64,000 nucleotides of DNA from assembly GCF_902499115.1 (NCBI RefSeq), contig NZ_CABVPN010000015.1, positions 62,001-126,000 of the forward strand, in the 5' to 3' direction. Shown one piece after another: positions 16,765 to 27,279 of the stretch (position 1 is its first letter; every line of letters begins with the position of its first letter). The notes below the pieces were generated by a model, which searched no databases, was not told the DNA's origin, and worked only from the letters and a program-made list of their open reading frames with translations. The translations under genes were made by a program, and so were the position numbers. This stretch comes from Burkholderia diffusa. GTDB taxonomy: Bacteria; Pseudomonadota; Gammaproteobacteria; Burkholderiales; Burkholderiaceae.

Positions 16765-16906
16765 GCGGCGGCACGGCAGCGCGCACGGGCGGCCGGTTCG
16801 CGGTGCGGCCGCACGCCGCGCTTCCAACGAACGCGGCATCTGCATTATTGTTCCGGTAGCATCCACGTTCTTCGCGCCCGTTTCCGTCGTTTCCCGCTCG
16901 CCGCCG

Positions 16907-17782
16907 ATGTCCGCCCTCGACTCCCACGCCCCGCTGTCCCGCCCCGCCATCGCCAAGTCGTGGCGCGGCCGTCTCGAACTCGGCTTCGAACGGTACCGCG
17001 CGCGCACGACGCTCGTCCACCGGCTGCACGACGGCCCGTTGCGCGTCCAGCGGCCGCTGTATCCGGAGGGCGACGCGATCTGTCACGCGGTCATCGTTCA
17101 CCCGCCGGGCGGCGTCGCGGGCGGCGACCGACTCGACATCGACATCACACTCGGCGACGGCACGCACGCGGTGCTGACGACACCCGGCGCGACCAAGTGG
17201 TACAAGTCGAACGGGCTCGACGCGACGCAGCGCATCGGCATCACGGTCGGCGAGCACGCGAAGCTCGACTGGCTGCCGCAGAACAACCTGTTCTTCGACG
17301 CGGCCCACGCCGCGCTCGACTTCACGGTAACGCTCGGCGCCGGCGCGAGCGCGATCGGCTGGGACGCGACGCAGCTCGGCCGGCAGGCGGCCGGCGAAAC
17401 GTGGTCGGCGGGCCGCATCGCATCGGGTTCGGCACTCGTCGATGCCGATGGACGGCCGCTATGGACCGAGCGCGGGCTGCTCGACGCGCACGATCCGCTG
17501 CGCAGCGCACTGCAGGGTCTCGCCGGCTTTCCCGTGTACGGCACGCTGTGGGCGGTTGGCACCGCGTGCGATGCCGCGCTCGCCGAAGCGCTCGCCGTGC
17601 GGATGCCGTTCGACGACACCCTGCGCGCGGGCGCGACCTGCGTGACGCCGGGCGTCGTGCTGGTGCGCGCGGTATCGACGTCGATGGAAGCACTGCAGCA
17701 TCACTTCGCCGACTGCTGGCTTTACCTGCGGCCGCTCGTGCACGGCGTCGACGCACGGCCGCTGCGCCTCTGGCAGACCTGA
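16907..17782 (+). CDS. ureD: Urease accessory protein UreD
   Basis: UreD (UreH) binds the urease apoprotein and, with UreF and UreG, forms the complex that inserts nickel. The 291-residue product has the family boxes VIVHPPGGVAGGDRL (near 64-78), TTPGATKWYKS and DWLPQNNLFFDAA. The start at ATG 16907 is the usual one. It is separated from ureA by 236 bases that contain a second sigma-54 promoter, so ureD is probably transcribed with urt or from its own promoter, not from the one serving ureA. Confidence 0.95.
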   Translation: MSALDSHAPLSRPAIAKSWRGRLELGFERYRARTTLVHRLHDGPLRVQRPLYPEGDAICHAVIVHPPGGVAGGDRLDIDITLGDGTHAVLTTPGATKWYKSNGLDATQRIGITVGEHAKLDWLPQNNLFFDAAHAALDFTVTLGAGASAIGWDATQLGRQAAGETWSAGRIASGSALVDADGRPLWTERGLLDAHDPLRSALQGLAGFPVYGTLWAVGTACDAALAEALAVRMPFDDTLRAGATCVTPGVVLVRAVSTSMEALQHHFADCWLYLRPLVHGVDARPLRLWQT

Positions 17783-17888
17783 GCGCCCGGCCCGGCACGC
17801 ACCGTTTCGGCGCAGTCGCGCCGCCCACCCTGCCCACGATTCATGCATCGCGCACCACGATCGCGCATCGAGACGCGTTCCATCGACA

Positions 17889-17903
17889 TGGCACGCGCCT
17901 TGC
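17889..17903 (+). promoter_or_regulatory. Sigma-54 promoter upstream of ureA
   Basis: TGGCACGCGCCTTGC has GG at 17890-17891 and GC at 17902-17903 with the exact 10-base interval, and matches the full consensus including the G after TGGCAC. It lies 116 bases before ureA and presumably drives ureABCEFG under RpoN and a nitrogen activator. Confidence 0.9.
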
Positions 17904-18018
17904 TGCTTACATAACGGCTACACAACGCACGAAAAGTGGCGCGGTGCTACGATGACCCGCGCCCCGGCCGGAACCCCGCGCACCGATAAAAATTACGTTT
18001 TCCTGAACGATTGCCTTC

Positions 18019-18321
18019 ATGAAACTGACTCCCCGAGAAAAGGACAAGCTGCTGATCTTCACGGCGGCGCTGCTGGCCGAGCGCCGCCGCGCGCGCGGGC
18101 TGAAGCTCAACTATCCGGAAGCGGTCGCGTTCATCACCGCCGCGTTGATGGAAGCCGCGCGCGACGGCAAGACCGTCGCCGAGGTGATGCACTACGGCAC
18201 GACGCTGCTCACGCGCGACGACGTGATGGAAGGCGTGCCGGAGATGATCCCCGACATCCAGGTCGAGGCGACCTTCCCCGACGGCACCAAGCTCGTCACC
18301 GTCCACCACCCGATTCCGTGA
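18019..18321 (+). CDS. ureA: Urease gamma subunit
   Basis: UreA, the smallest subunit of the nickel urease (urea to ammonia and carbamate) in the cytoplasm. The 100-residue length is exact for the family and the ends MKLTPREKDKLLIF and TKLVTVHHPIP are canonical. It begins the structural gene run ureABC and lies behind a sigma-54 promoter. Confidence 0.98.
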   Translation: MKLTPREKDKLLIFTAALLAERRRARGLKLNYPEAVAFITAALMEAARDGKTVAEVMHYGTTLLTRDDVMEGVPEMIPDIQVEATFPDGTKLVTVHHPIP

Positions 18322-18335
18322 CCGAGGTAGCACGC

Positions 18336-18641
18336 ATGATCCCCGGCGAAATCCTCACCGACGACGGCGAGCACGAACTGAATGCAGGCCGCGCGACGCG
18401 CTCGCTCGTCATCGCGAACACCGGCGACCGCCCGGTCCAGGTCGGCTCGCATTACCACTTCTTCGAAGTCAACGACGCGCTGTCGTTCGACCGCGCGGCC
18501 GCGCGCGGCTTCCGGCTCAACATCGCAGCCGGCACCGCCGTGCGCTTCGAGCCGGGCCAGACGCGCACCGTCGAGCTGGTCGAGCTGGCCGGCGAACGCG
18601 CCGTCTACGGTTTTCAGGGCAAGGTGATGGGGCCGCTGTAA
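18336..18641 (+). CDS. ureB: Urease beta subunit
   Basis: UreB, 101 residues, starting at ATG 18336 (MIPGEILTDDGEHELN), 14 bases after the ureA stop. The conserved GSHYHFFEVN, then FEPGQTRTVELV and the terminal GFQGKVMGPL are all present. The frame stays open upstream because ureA is read in another frame, but only this start gives a normal UreB. Confidence 0.97.
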   Translation: MIPGEILTDDGEHELNAGRATRSLVIANTGDRPVQVGSHYHFFEVNDALSFDRAAARGFRLNIAAGTAVRFEPGQTRTVELVELAGERAVYGFQGKVMGPL

Positions 18642-18669
18642 GCCGCGCCCCGCTCTTCAGGAACAGCAC

Positions 18670-20376
<1,707 letters not shown>

Positions 20377-20393
20377 TTTCCGGTTTTCGCTCC

Positions 20394-20990
20394 ATGCGCA
20401 CCCTCGACAAACGCATTGCCCCGAACGTGAAGCTTGCCGCGTCGCTCGTCGCGCGTGCGCCGACGCTCACGCTCGCCTATGACGCCCGCTGCAAGAGCCG
20501 CCTCGCGGCGACGCTCGACACGGGCGAGGACGTCGCGGTCCTGCTGCCGCGCGGCACCGTGCTGCGCGACGGCGACGTGCTCGTCGCCGACGACGGCGCG
20601 CTCGTGCGAATCGCCGCGGCGCCCGAGACCGTGCTGCTCGTGCGCGCGGCCGACCCGCTCACGCTGATGCGCGCCGCGTATCACCTCGGCAATCGTCACA
20701 CGCCGGTCGAGATCGGCGACGGCTATCTGAAGCTCGAAGCCGATCCGGTGCTCGCCGACATGCTGCGCCGGCTCGGCACGCAGGTCGACGAAGCGAGCGC
20801 ACCGTTCCAGCCGGAAGCCGGTGCGTACGGCGGCGGCCACAAGCACGGGCACGATGCCACGTTCGCCGAGGATTACGCGCTCGCGCAGCAGGTATTCGGC
20901 GAACACCACGGCCACCCGCACGATCACGATCACGATCACCAGCATGGTCCGGGCTGCTCGCACGGCCACCACGGTCATGACCACCACTGA
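20394..20990 (+). CDS. ureE: Urease accessory protein UreE (nickel metallochaperone)
   Basis: UreE delivers nickel to the UreDFG-apourease complex. The 198-residue product starts at ATG 20394 and has the peptide-binding domain with VLLPRGTVLRDGD, then AAYHLGNRHTPVEIGDG with the conserved metal-binding His. The C-terminal tail is extremely His-rich (GGGHKHGHD, EHHGHPHDHDHDHQHGPG, SHGHHGHDHH), about twenty His in the last 60 residues, which suggests nickel storage as well as delivery. The last 14 bases overlap ureF. Confidence 0.97.
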   Translation: MRTLDKRIAPNVKLAASLVARAPTLTLAYDARCKSRLAATLDTGEDVAVLLPRGTVLRDGDVLVADDGALVRIAAAPETVLLVRAADPLTLMRAAYHLGNRHTPVEIGDGYLKLEADPVLADMLRRLGTQVDEASAPFQPEAGAYGGGHKHGHDATFAEDYALAQQVFGEHHGHPHDHDHDHQHGPGCSHGHHGHDHH

Positions 20991-21657
20991 ACTCGTCGCG
21001 CTGCTGCATCTCGCGTCGCCCGCGCTGCCGATCGGTGCGTACAGCTATTCGCAGGGACTCGAAGCCGCGCTCGACGCGAACCTGATCCGCGACGCCGACA
21101 CCGCGCGCGACTGGATCGCCAGCGGGCTGACCGACGTGCTCGCGCACGGCGAGCTGCCGTTCCTCGCACATCAGCTCGCGCGCTGGCAGGCGCACGACGC
21201 CGACGCGCTCGCGCGCGAAAACGCATGGTTCGTCGCGAGCCGCGAATCGGCGGAATTGCGCCGCGAGACCGAGCAGATGGGCTGGTCGCTCGGGCAGCTT
21301 TGCGCGTCGCTCGAATGGGGCGATGCCGCGCGCCGCGCGACGCTCGCGTCGCTGTCGCCGGTCGCACTGCCGACCGCGTTCGCCTACGCGGCCGCCGCGC
21401 ACGACGCCGGTGCCGACGCCACGCTCGCCGCGTACGCATTCGGCTGGGTCGAGAACCAGACGTCGGCCGCGCTGAAGGCCGTGCCGCTCGGCCAGCTCGC
21501 GGGCCAGCGCATCATCGTCGCGCTGCGCGGCGCGATCGACGCGGCCGTACGCCGCGCGCTCGCGACACCACCCGACGCCATCAACACGTTCGCGCCGCAG
21601 CTCGGCATCCTGTCCGCGCGGCACGAAACCCAGTATTCGCGGTTGTTCCGCTCCTGA
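20977..21657 (+). CDS. ureF: Urease accessory protein UreF
   Basis: UreF bridges UreD-urease and the UreG GTPase during nickel insertion. The start is ATG 20977 (MTTTELVALLHLASPALPIG), inside the His-tail codons of ureE; 226 residues. The family boxes SPALPIGAYSYSQGLE and AFGWVENQTSAALKAVPLGQ are present, and it ends SRLFRS. The open frame extends 52 codons upstream but only as a shadow of ureE. Confidence 0.96.
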   Translation: MTTTELVALLHLASPALPIGAYSYSQGLEAALDANLIRDADTARDWIASGLTDVLAHGELPFLAHQLARWQAHDADALARENAWFVASRESAELRRETEQMGWSLGQLCASLEWGDAARRATLASLSPVALPTAFAYAAAAHDAGADATLAAYAFGWVENQTSAALKAVPLGQLAGQRIIVALRGAIDAAVRRALATPPDAINTFAPQLGILSARHETQYSRLFRS

Positions 21658-21671
21658 ACCCGATCCACACC

Positions 21672-22319
21672 ATGAACGCACCCGCTCCCTCCTCCGCCCG
21701 CCGCACGAAGAAACTGCCGCCGCTGCGCGTCGGCATCGGCGGCCCCGTCGGCTCCGGCAAGACCACACTGCTCGAAATGCTGTGCAAGGCGATGCGCGAG
21801 CGCTACGACCTCGTCGCGATCACGAACGACATCTATACGAAGGAAGACCAGCGCCTGCTGACGGTCGCGGGCGCGCTGCCCGAGGAACGCATCATGGGCG
21901 TCGAGACGGGCGGCTGCCCGCATACGGCGATCCGCGAGGATGCGTCGATCAACCTCGAGGCCGTCGACCGCATGCTGTCGCGCTTTCCGGACGCCGACAT
22001 CGTGTTCATCGAGTCGGGCGGCGACAATCTCGCGGCGACGTTCAGCCCCGAGTTGTCGGACCTGACGATCTACGTGATCGACGTCGCCGGCGGCGAGAAG
22101 ATTCCGCGCAAGGGCGGCCCCGGCATCACGAAATCCGACCTGCTCGTGATCAACAAGACCGATCTCGCGCCGCTCGTCGGGGCGAACCTCGACGTGATGG
22201 CCTCGGACACGAAGAAGATGCGTGGCGAGCGGCCTTACGTGATGACGAACCTGAAGGCGCTCGAAGGCCTCGCGGACGTCGTCGCGTTCATCGAGAAGAA
22301 GGGATTGTTGACGGTGTGA
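21672..22319 (+). CDS. ureG: Urease accessory protein UreG (GTPase)
   Basis: UreG is the SIMIBI GTPase that powers nickel transfer. The 215-residue product has the P-loop GGPVGSGKTTL (near 23-33), the metal motif VETGGCPHTAIRED with the Cys-Pro-His nickel site, the switch FIESGGDNLAATFSPEL, and NKTDLAPLVGA for guanine recognition. Starts at ATG 21672, 14 bases after ureF. It is the last gene of the urease run; waaA converges on it. Confidence 0.97.
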   Translation: MNAPAPSSARRTKKLPPLRVGIGGPVGSGKTTLLEMLCKAMRERYDLVAITNDIYTKEDQRLLTVAGALPEERIMGVETGGCPHTAIREDASINLEAVDRMLSRFPDADIVFIESGGDNLAATFSPELSDLTIYVIDVAGGEKIPRKGGPGITKSDLLVINKTDLAPLVGANLDVMASDTKKMRGERPYVMTNLKALEGLADVVAFIEKKGLLTV

Positions 22320-22357
22320 ACGGCGGCGCGGCGGCCCGCTGCCGCCTCGCCTGCCTT

Positions 22358-22376
22358 GGGCGGCCTTGCGCCGCCC
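22358..22376. terminator. Hairpin between ureG and waaA
   Basis: GGGCGGC (22358-22364) and GCCGCCC (22370-22376) around a 5-base loop, in the 59-base space between the convergent genes ureG and waaA. There is no T tract on either side, so termination strength is uncertain. Confidence 0.5.
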
Positions 22377-22378
22377 GC

Positions 22379-23746
22379 TCAGTCGCCGGATGCTTCCGAC
22401 GCGTCGGTTGCGCCGGGCATCGCGCCGCTGCCGCGCTCGGCCGGCGGCAACAACGCCGCGAGCACGTCGACCGAGCGCGCGGTCGCGCCGCGATGACGCG
22501 ACGCGAACGCGGCACCGGCCGCGCCCATCGCGATACGGCGCGCGTAATCGGCGAACAGCGCGTCGAGCACATGCGCGAGATCGAGCGGATCGGCGACCTG
22601 CATCGCCGCGCCGGCCGCGACCGCATCGGCGGTCGCCTGCGTGAAGTTGAACACGTGCGGGCCGATCAGCACCGGCACGCCGACCGCACACGCCTCGATG
22701 AGATTCTGCCCGCCGAGCGGCAGCAGGCTGCCGCCAATGAACGCGACGTCGCTGGCCGCGTAGTACGCGCCGAGTTCACCCATCGAATCGCCGAGCAGCA
22801 CCGTCACGTCGGCCGGCAGCGGTTCCGCCGCGGCGGGCCGGCCGGCCGCGAGCGCCACCGCGTCCGCGCCCCACACCGAACGCCGCACGCACTTGAATCC
22901 GTTGCGCGCGACGAGCGCCTCGACTTCGGCGAAACGCTGCGGATGACGCGGCACGAGAATCAGCAGCGCACCGGGCGTCTTCATCGCCGCGAATGCCTGC
23001 AGCACCAGCGCCTCTTCGTTCTCGCGCGTGCTTGCTGCGACCCACACGGGCCGCGTGCCGATCGCGTCGCGCCATGCGTGGCCGCGCGCCGCCAGCTCCG
23101 GCGGCGTCGTCATGTCGAACTTCAGGTTGCCCAGCACCGTCACGTTACGCGCGCCGAGCGACGTCAGCCGCTCCGCGTCGGCCGGGCTCTGCGCGAGCAC
23201 GCGCGAGAAACCGCCGAACACGTCGCGCGTCGCCGCGCCGAACTTCGCCGCGCGCCGATGCGAGCGCGCGGACATCCGCGCGTTGGTCAGCACGAGCGGC
23301 ACGTCCGCGCGGCGGCACTCGTCGATCAGCGTCGGCCACACCTCGGTTTCCATCACGAGGCCGAGCGTCGGCCGCCATGCACGCAGGAAGCGCCGCACCG
23401 CGCCCGGCATGTCGTACGGCAGGTAGCAGCGCAGCACGCGGTCGCCGAAGATCTGCTCGCCGGTCGCCCGGCCGCTCGGCGTCATGTGCGTGAGCAGGAT
23501 GCGCGCGTCGGGACGTGCGCGCATCAGCGCGTCGATCAGCGGCTGCGCGGCGCGCGTCTCGCCGACCGACACCGCATGCACCCAGATCAGCGGCGCGCGA
23601 TCGTCCGGTGAACGGCCGGCGACGCAGCCGAAGCGCTCGCCGATGTGCTCGCGATAGCCGCGCTCCTTGCGCGAGCGCACGCAGAGCCGGATGACCGCGA
23701 TCGGTGCGACGAGCCACCACAGCGCGCGATAGATCGCCCTCAGCAT
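22379..23746 (-). CDS. waaA: 3-deoxy-D-manno-octulosonic acid transferase
   Basis: WaaA (KdtA) transfers Kdo from CMP-Kdo to lipid IVA at the cytoplasmic face of the inner membrane, an essential step in lipid A-core synthesis. The 455-residue GT30 protein has an N-terminal membrane anchor (YRALWWLVAPIAVIRL), the PLIWVHAVSVGETRAA box with the catalytic Glu, ILLTHMTPSGR, and the C-terminal FIGGSLLPLGGQNLIEA. It is about 25-30 residues longer than typical, with an Ala/Pro-rich tail. It is last in the run waaC-kdoO-waaA on the - strand. Confidence 0.95.
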   Translation of the reverse strand: MLRAIYRALWWLVAPIAVIRLCVRSRKERGYREHIGERFGCVAGRSPDDRAPLIWVHAVSVGETRAAQPLIDALMRARPDARILLTHMTPSGRATGEQIFGDRVLRCYLPYDMPGAVRRFLRAWRPTLGLVMETEVWPTLIDECRRADVPLVLTNARMSARSHRRAAKFGAATRDVFGGFSRVLAQSPADAERLTSLGARNVTVLGNLKFDMTTPPELAARGHAWRDAIGTRPVWVAASTRENEEALVLQAFAAMKTPGALLILVPRHPQRFAEVEALVARNGFKCVRRSVWGADAVALAAGRPAAAEPLPADVTVLLGDSMGELGAYYAASDVAFIGGSLLPLGGQNLIEACAVGVPVLIGPHVFNFTQATADAVAAGAAMQVADPLDLAHVLDALFADYARRIAMGAAGAAFASRHRGATARSVDVLAALLPPAERGSGAMPGATDASEASGD

Positions 23747-23783
23747 GAGCGGACTCCGTCACCGCGGAGGATGCGGTGCGCGC

Positions 23784-24668
23784 TCAAACCAGCGCCCTGC
23801 CCTGCAGGCGCTCGAGAATCCCGAGCGGCGCGCATTCGCGACGCACCATCGCGTCGACCGGCAGGAAGAAGGTCTGCTCGAGCATGAACTGGCCGGACAT
23901 CACAGCGTGCGAAGTCTGATCCGAGAAACATATCCACACGCTGCCCGGCGGAAACGGCATCGTCTGCTGCGGGCACGTCTTCTGGTAGTCGAGATCGGCC
24001 TTCATGCTGTCGTGCAGGTTCAGCATCAGGTGGTCGTACGCGCTGCGCGGCGACTTCGTCACGTGCAGCAGGTTCAGCAGCCACGCCGAACCCGGGAACT
24101 GCGGCCGGATCTTCGGCAGGAAGCGCTTCGCGACGTCCTCGAACGGCTCGCCGACGCGCCATACGCGCGGCTGGCCGGCCGGGTTCACGTTCGTGAACAC
24201 GCGCAGGATCCGCTCGCCGTAGTTCGGCCGCGACGGGAACGCGTCGACGTGCAGCCGGCTGTCGTCCTTGCGCCACGACGTCTGGCGCGTCTCGACCTGC
24301 ATCAGCCGCAGGCTCGTCGGCGCGACGCGCAGCTTGCCGCGATATTCGGGAAAGAGGCCGTCGACGAGCGTGCCGGCCTGCTGCTGGAAGCGCGCGACCA
24401 GCGCGCGTACGGCCGACTGCGTGACACTGTCGCCGAGCACGCCGGCGAGCGCACCGCCGTTCGGCGCGAGGCTGATGTTCTTGCGTTTGGGATCGGCGAG
24501 CGCCGGATCGAGCAGCGCTTCCTCGCCGCCTTCGATCGCGAAGCGCAGGTGCGGGAAATACAGCACCTTGCCTTCCTCGACCGCGGCGAGCAGTTGCTCG
24601 CGCGGCGCCGACAGGTTGTATCCGCTCCAGTCGGCGGACGGGACTTCGATGATCTGGGATTCGCTCAT
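23784..24668 (-). CDS. kdoO: Kdo 3-hydroxylase (Fe(II)/2-oxoglutarate dioxygenase)
   Basis: KdoO hydroxylates C3 of the outer Kdo of LPS, turning it to Ko; the activity is known from Burkholderia ambifaria and Yersinia. The 294-residue product carries the iron-binding His-x-Asp within SRLHVDAFPSRP, and later the distal His in SDQTSHAVMSGQ with RRECAPLGILERL at the end. There is no signal peptide, consistent with action on the inner-leaflet precursor. It lies between waaC and waaA, exactly the context expected for an enzyme acting on the product of WaaA. Confidence 0.9.
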   Translation of the reverse strand: MSESQIIEVPSADWSGYNLSAPREQLLAAVEEGKVLYFPHLRFAIEGGEEALLDPALADPKRKNISLAPNGGALAGVLGDSVTQSAVRALVARFQQQAGTLVDGLFPEYRGKLRVAPTSLRLMQVETRQTSWRKDDSRLHVDAFPSRPNYGERILRVFTNVNPAGQPRVWRVGEPFEDVAKRFLPKIRPQFPGSAWLLNLLHVTKSPRSAYDHLMLNLHDSMKADLDYQKTCPQQTMPFPPGSVWICFSDQTSHAVMSGQFMLEQTFFLPVDAMVRRECAPLGILERLQGRALV

Positions 24669-24711
24669 GATCGGTTCGCGTGCGTGACGGGCAGGGCAGG
24701 CATGACGGGCA

Positions 24712-25707
24712 TCACAGCAGACCGAAGCCCGCGAGCACCGCCTTCACCTGCGAGATCGACGGCGGCTGCCCCGCCGTGCCGAGATTGACGACGTTCGGCG
24801 ACCAGTAACCGCCGGTGCGCCAGGCCGTCGCGAAATTGTACAGTTCGACCGTCGGACGCTTCAGCGCGGCCGCGATGTGAACCAGACCTGTATCAACCCC
24901 GACCGTCGCGGCTGCGCCGTCGATCAGGCCGACGACGGCCGGCAGCGACAGTTTCGGCGGCACGATCGCCGCCGCGCCGAACTCCTTCGCGAGCCGCTCG
25001 CTCGTCGCGCGCTCCGCGTCGTTGCCCCACGGCAGCACGAGCGACGCGCCGCGCCGCACGAGCGCCTGGCCGAGCTCGATCCAGGCGGCGTCCGGCCACT
25101 GCTTGTCGGCGCGCGACGTCGCATGCACGAACACCACGTACGGCACCGGCAGGTTCAGGCCGAGCGCCGCGACCGCGAGCGCCGCCGCACGCGTATCGAG
25201 GCCGAAGTCGACCGGATCCGCCGGCGTCGGCGCCGGGTCGCCCAGCGCGGCCGCGACCAGCTGGCGCGAACGTTCGACCACGTGCGTGCGCGGTGCGATC
25301 GGCACGCGCTTGCGATAGAAGAAGCGCACCGGCCATTCGTAGCCCGCGCCGTCGGTGCGGTTGCCGAGGCCCGCGAGCGGGCCGCGCGCCCAGCTCGCGA
25401 CCCAGGCCGTCTTGATGAGACCCTGGCAGTCGATCACGAGGTCGTACTGCTCGGCCGCGAGGCGCTTGCGGAACGCGCGGATCTCGCGCCACGTCGCACC
25501 CGAGAGCGGCTTCTTGCGCCAGCGGCGCAGCGAGAACGGCAGCACGTCGCGCACGCCGTCGACGAGCCGCACGAGGTCGACGAAGCTCTCCTCGACGAGC
25601 CAGTCGATCTGCGCGTCGGGGTGGCGGCGCCGGATATCGGCGATCACGGGCATGTTGTGCACGACGTCGCCCAGCGACGACACGCGCACGATCAGAATCT
25701 TTTGCAC
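24712..25707 (-). CDS. waaC: Lipopolysaccharide heptosyltransferase I
   Basis: WaaC adds the first L-glycero-D-manno-heptose to Kdo in the inner core. The product is a GT9 protein of 331 residues if translated from GTG 25707 (QKILIVRVSSLGDVVHNMP at the N-terminus), the canonical WaaC start. An upstream ATG-like start at 25785 would add 26 residues without family similarity and would lie inside the manB terminator. Later boxes include YVVFVHATSRADKQWP and DTGLVHIAAALKRPTVELY. A TAAAAT hexamer at 25754-25759 (complement) could be its -10. It leads the run waaC-kdoO-waaA. Confidence 0.93.
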   Translation of the reverse strand: MQKILIVRVSSLGDVVHNMPVIADIRRRHPDAQIDWLVEESFVDLVRLVDGVRDVLPFSLRRWRKKPLSGATWREIRAFRKRLAAEQYDLVIDCQGLIKTAWVASWARGPLAGLGNRTDGAGYEWPVRFFYRKRVPIAPRTHVVERSRQLVAAALGDPAPTPADPVDFGLDTRAAALAVAALGLNLPVPYVVFVHATSRADKQWPDAAWIELGQALVRRGASLVLPWGNDAERATSERLAKEFGAAAIVPPKLSLPAVVGLIDGAAATVGVDTGLVHIAAALKRPTVELYNFATAWRTGGYWSPNVVNLGTAGQPPSISQVKAVLAGFGLL

Positions 25708-25783
25708 GCTGAAAAAACGCCGGCGGACGGCCGGCGACAGGCATAAAGACGCGATTTTATCGCGCCCGGGGGACCACACAGGC

Positions 25784-25820
25784 AAAAAGCGGCCGCACGC
25801 CGTCGGCGTGCGCCGCTTTT
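25784..25820 (-). terminator. Terminator after manB
   Basis: A 17-bp stem with one bulged C, AAAAGCGGC-C-GCACGCCG against CGGCGTGCGCCGCTTTT. On the - strand it ends in TTTTT. It separates manB from the downstream waaC run. Confidence 0.8.
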
Positions 25821-25884
25821 CGGGAATGGCGCGACGATCCTTCGACCCTCATCGCGCCGGCGGCGGCCCGCAGGCCGCCCAGGC

Positions 25885-27279
25885 TCAGAACGGCAGCTTG
25901 ACGTCCGGCTTCGCGGCCGTCAGCACGCGGCGGAAGTCCGCCTGGATGCGCGCGAGCCCTTCCTGCGTCTCCGATTCGAAACGCATCACGACGACCGGCG
26001 TCGTGTTCGACGAACGCGCGAGGCCGAAGCCGTCCGGGTACTCGACACGCAGGCCGTCGATCGTCACGACTTCGTCGGCGCCGTCGAACTTCGCTTCCTT
26101 CTGCAGCTTCTCGATCAGGCGGAAGTTCTCGCCTTCGTCGAGCCAGAGCTGCAGCTCCGGCGTGCTCATCGCATCCGGCAGCGCGTTCAGCACCGCGCTC
26201 GGATCGGCCGTCTTCGCGAGGATCTCGAGCAGGCGCGCGCCCGTGTAGAGACCGTCGTCGAAGCCGTACCAGCGATCCTTGAAGAACACGTGGCCGCTCA
26301 TCTCGCCCGCGAGCGGTGCGCCCGTCTCGCGCAGCTTCGCCTTGACCAGCGAATGGCCCGTCTTCCACATCAGCGGCTCGCCGCCCTTCGCCTTCACCCA
26401 CTGCGCGAGATGGCGCGTGCACTTCACGTCGTAGATGATCTGCGCGCCCGGGTTGCGCGACAGCACTTCTTCCGCGAACAGCATCAGCTGGCGGTCCGGG
26501 AAAATGATCTGGCCGTCCTTCGTGACGACGCCCAGGCGGTCGCCGTCGCCGTCGAACGCGAAGCCGAGCTCGGCGTCGGTGTCCTTCAGCGCCTGGATCA
26601 CGTCCTGCAGGTTTTCCGGGTGCGCCGGATCGGGATGGTGGTTCGGGAACGTGCCGTCGATGTCGGTGAAGCGCTCGACGAGCGTGCAGCCGAGCGCCTT
26701 GAACAGGCGCGTCGCGAGCGGGCCGGCGACGCCGTTGCCGGCGTCGACGACGAGCTTCAGCGGGCGCGCGAGCTTCACGTCGCCGACGATGCGCTCGATG
26801 TACTGGTCGGCGACGTCGAATGCCTCGTACGAGCCGCTGCCCGTCTCATAGCGCTCGTCCACGATGCGACGGTACAGCGCCTGGATCTGCTCGCCGTAGA
26901 TCGCCGCGCCGCGCAGCACCATCTTGAAGCCGTTGTAGTCGGGCGGGTTGTGGCTGCCCGTGACGACGATGCACGAATCGACGCGACGCTCGCCGCCCTT
27001 CAGCGGAAGCGGCACGCTCGCCGCGAAATAGCCGACCGGCGTGGGCACCATGCCGACGTCGACGACGTCGACGCCCGCCGCACGCAGGCCATCGGCGAGT
27101 GCGCCGACGAGCTCGGGCCCCGACAGGCGGCCGTCGCGCGCGACGACGACCGCGTCACCGCCCTGTGCGCGCACTTCGCTGCCGAATGCCCGGCCGATCC
27201 CGCGCGCCGTGTCGGCGTCGAGCGTCTTGCCGACCACACCGCGAATGTCATATGCCTTGAAGATGGATTGGGAGATCAT
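25885..27279 (-). CDS. manB: Phosphomannomutase/phosphoglucomutase
   Basis: Converts mannose-6-P and glucose-6-P to the 1-phosphates, feeding GDP-mannose and UDP-glucose synthesis (AlgC/ManB type). The 464-residue product starts at ATG 27279 (MISQSIFKAYDIRG) behind GAGAG. It has the phospho-serine loop VTGSHNPPDYNGFK with Ser109, the Mg2+ loop DGDGDR at 243-248, and the sugar loop GEMSGH at 325-330. With manC at the right end of the window and the gmd/rmd pair it supplies GDP-mannose and GDP-D-rhamnose. The region to the divergent flippase is 242 bases. Confidence 0.95.
   Translation of the reverse strand: MISQSIFKAYDIRGVVGKTLDADTARGIGRAFGSEVRAQGGDAVVVARDGRLSGPELVGALADGLRAAGVDVVDVGMVPTPVGYFAASVPLPLKGGERRVDSCIVVTGSHNPPDYNGFKMVLRGAAIYGEQIQALYRRIVDERYETGSGSYEAFDVADQYIERIVGDVKLARPLKLVVDAGNGVAGPLATRLFKALGCTLVERFTDIDGTFPNHHPDPAHPENLQDVIQALKDTDAELGFAFDGDGDRLGVVTKDGQIIFPDRQLMLFAEEVLSRNPGAQIIYDVKCTRHLAQWVKAKGGEPLMWKTGHSLVKAKLRETGAPLAGEMSGHVFFKDRWYGFDDGLYTGARLLEILAKTADPSAVLNALPDAMSTPELQLWLDEGENFRLIEKLQKEAKFDGADEVVTIDGLRVEYPDGFGLARSSNTTPVVVMRFESETQEGLARIQADFRRVLTAAKPDVKLPF

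Noticed and set aside
20821..20990. Short His-codon repeats taken as a possible repeat array
   Set aside because: They are the coding sequence of the UreE histidine tail; spacing is irregular and there are no spacers.
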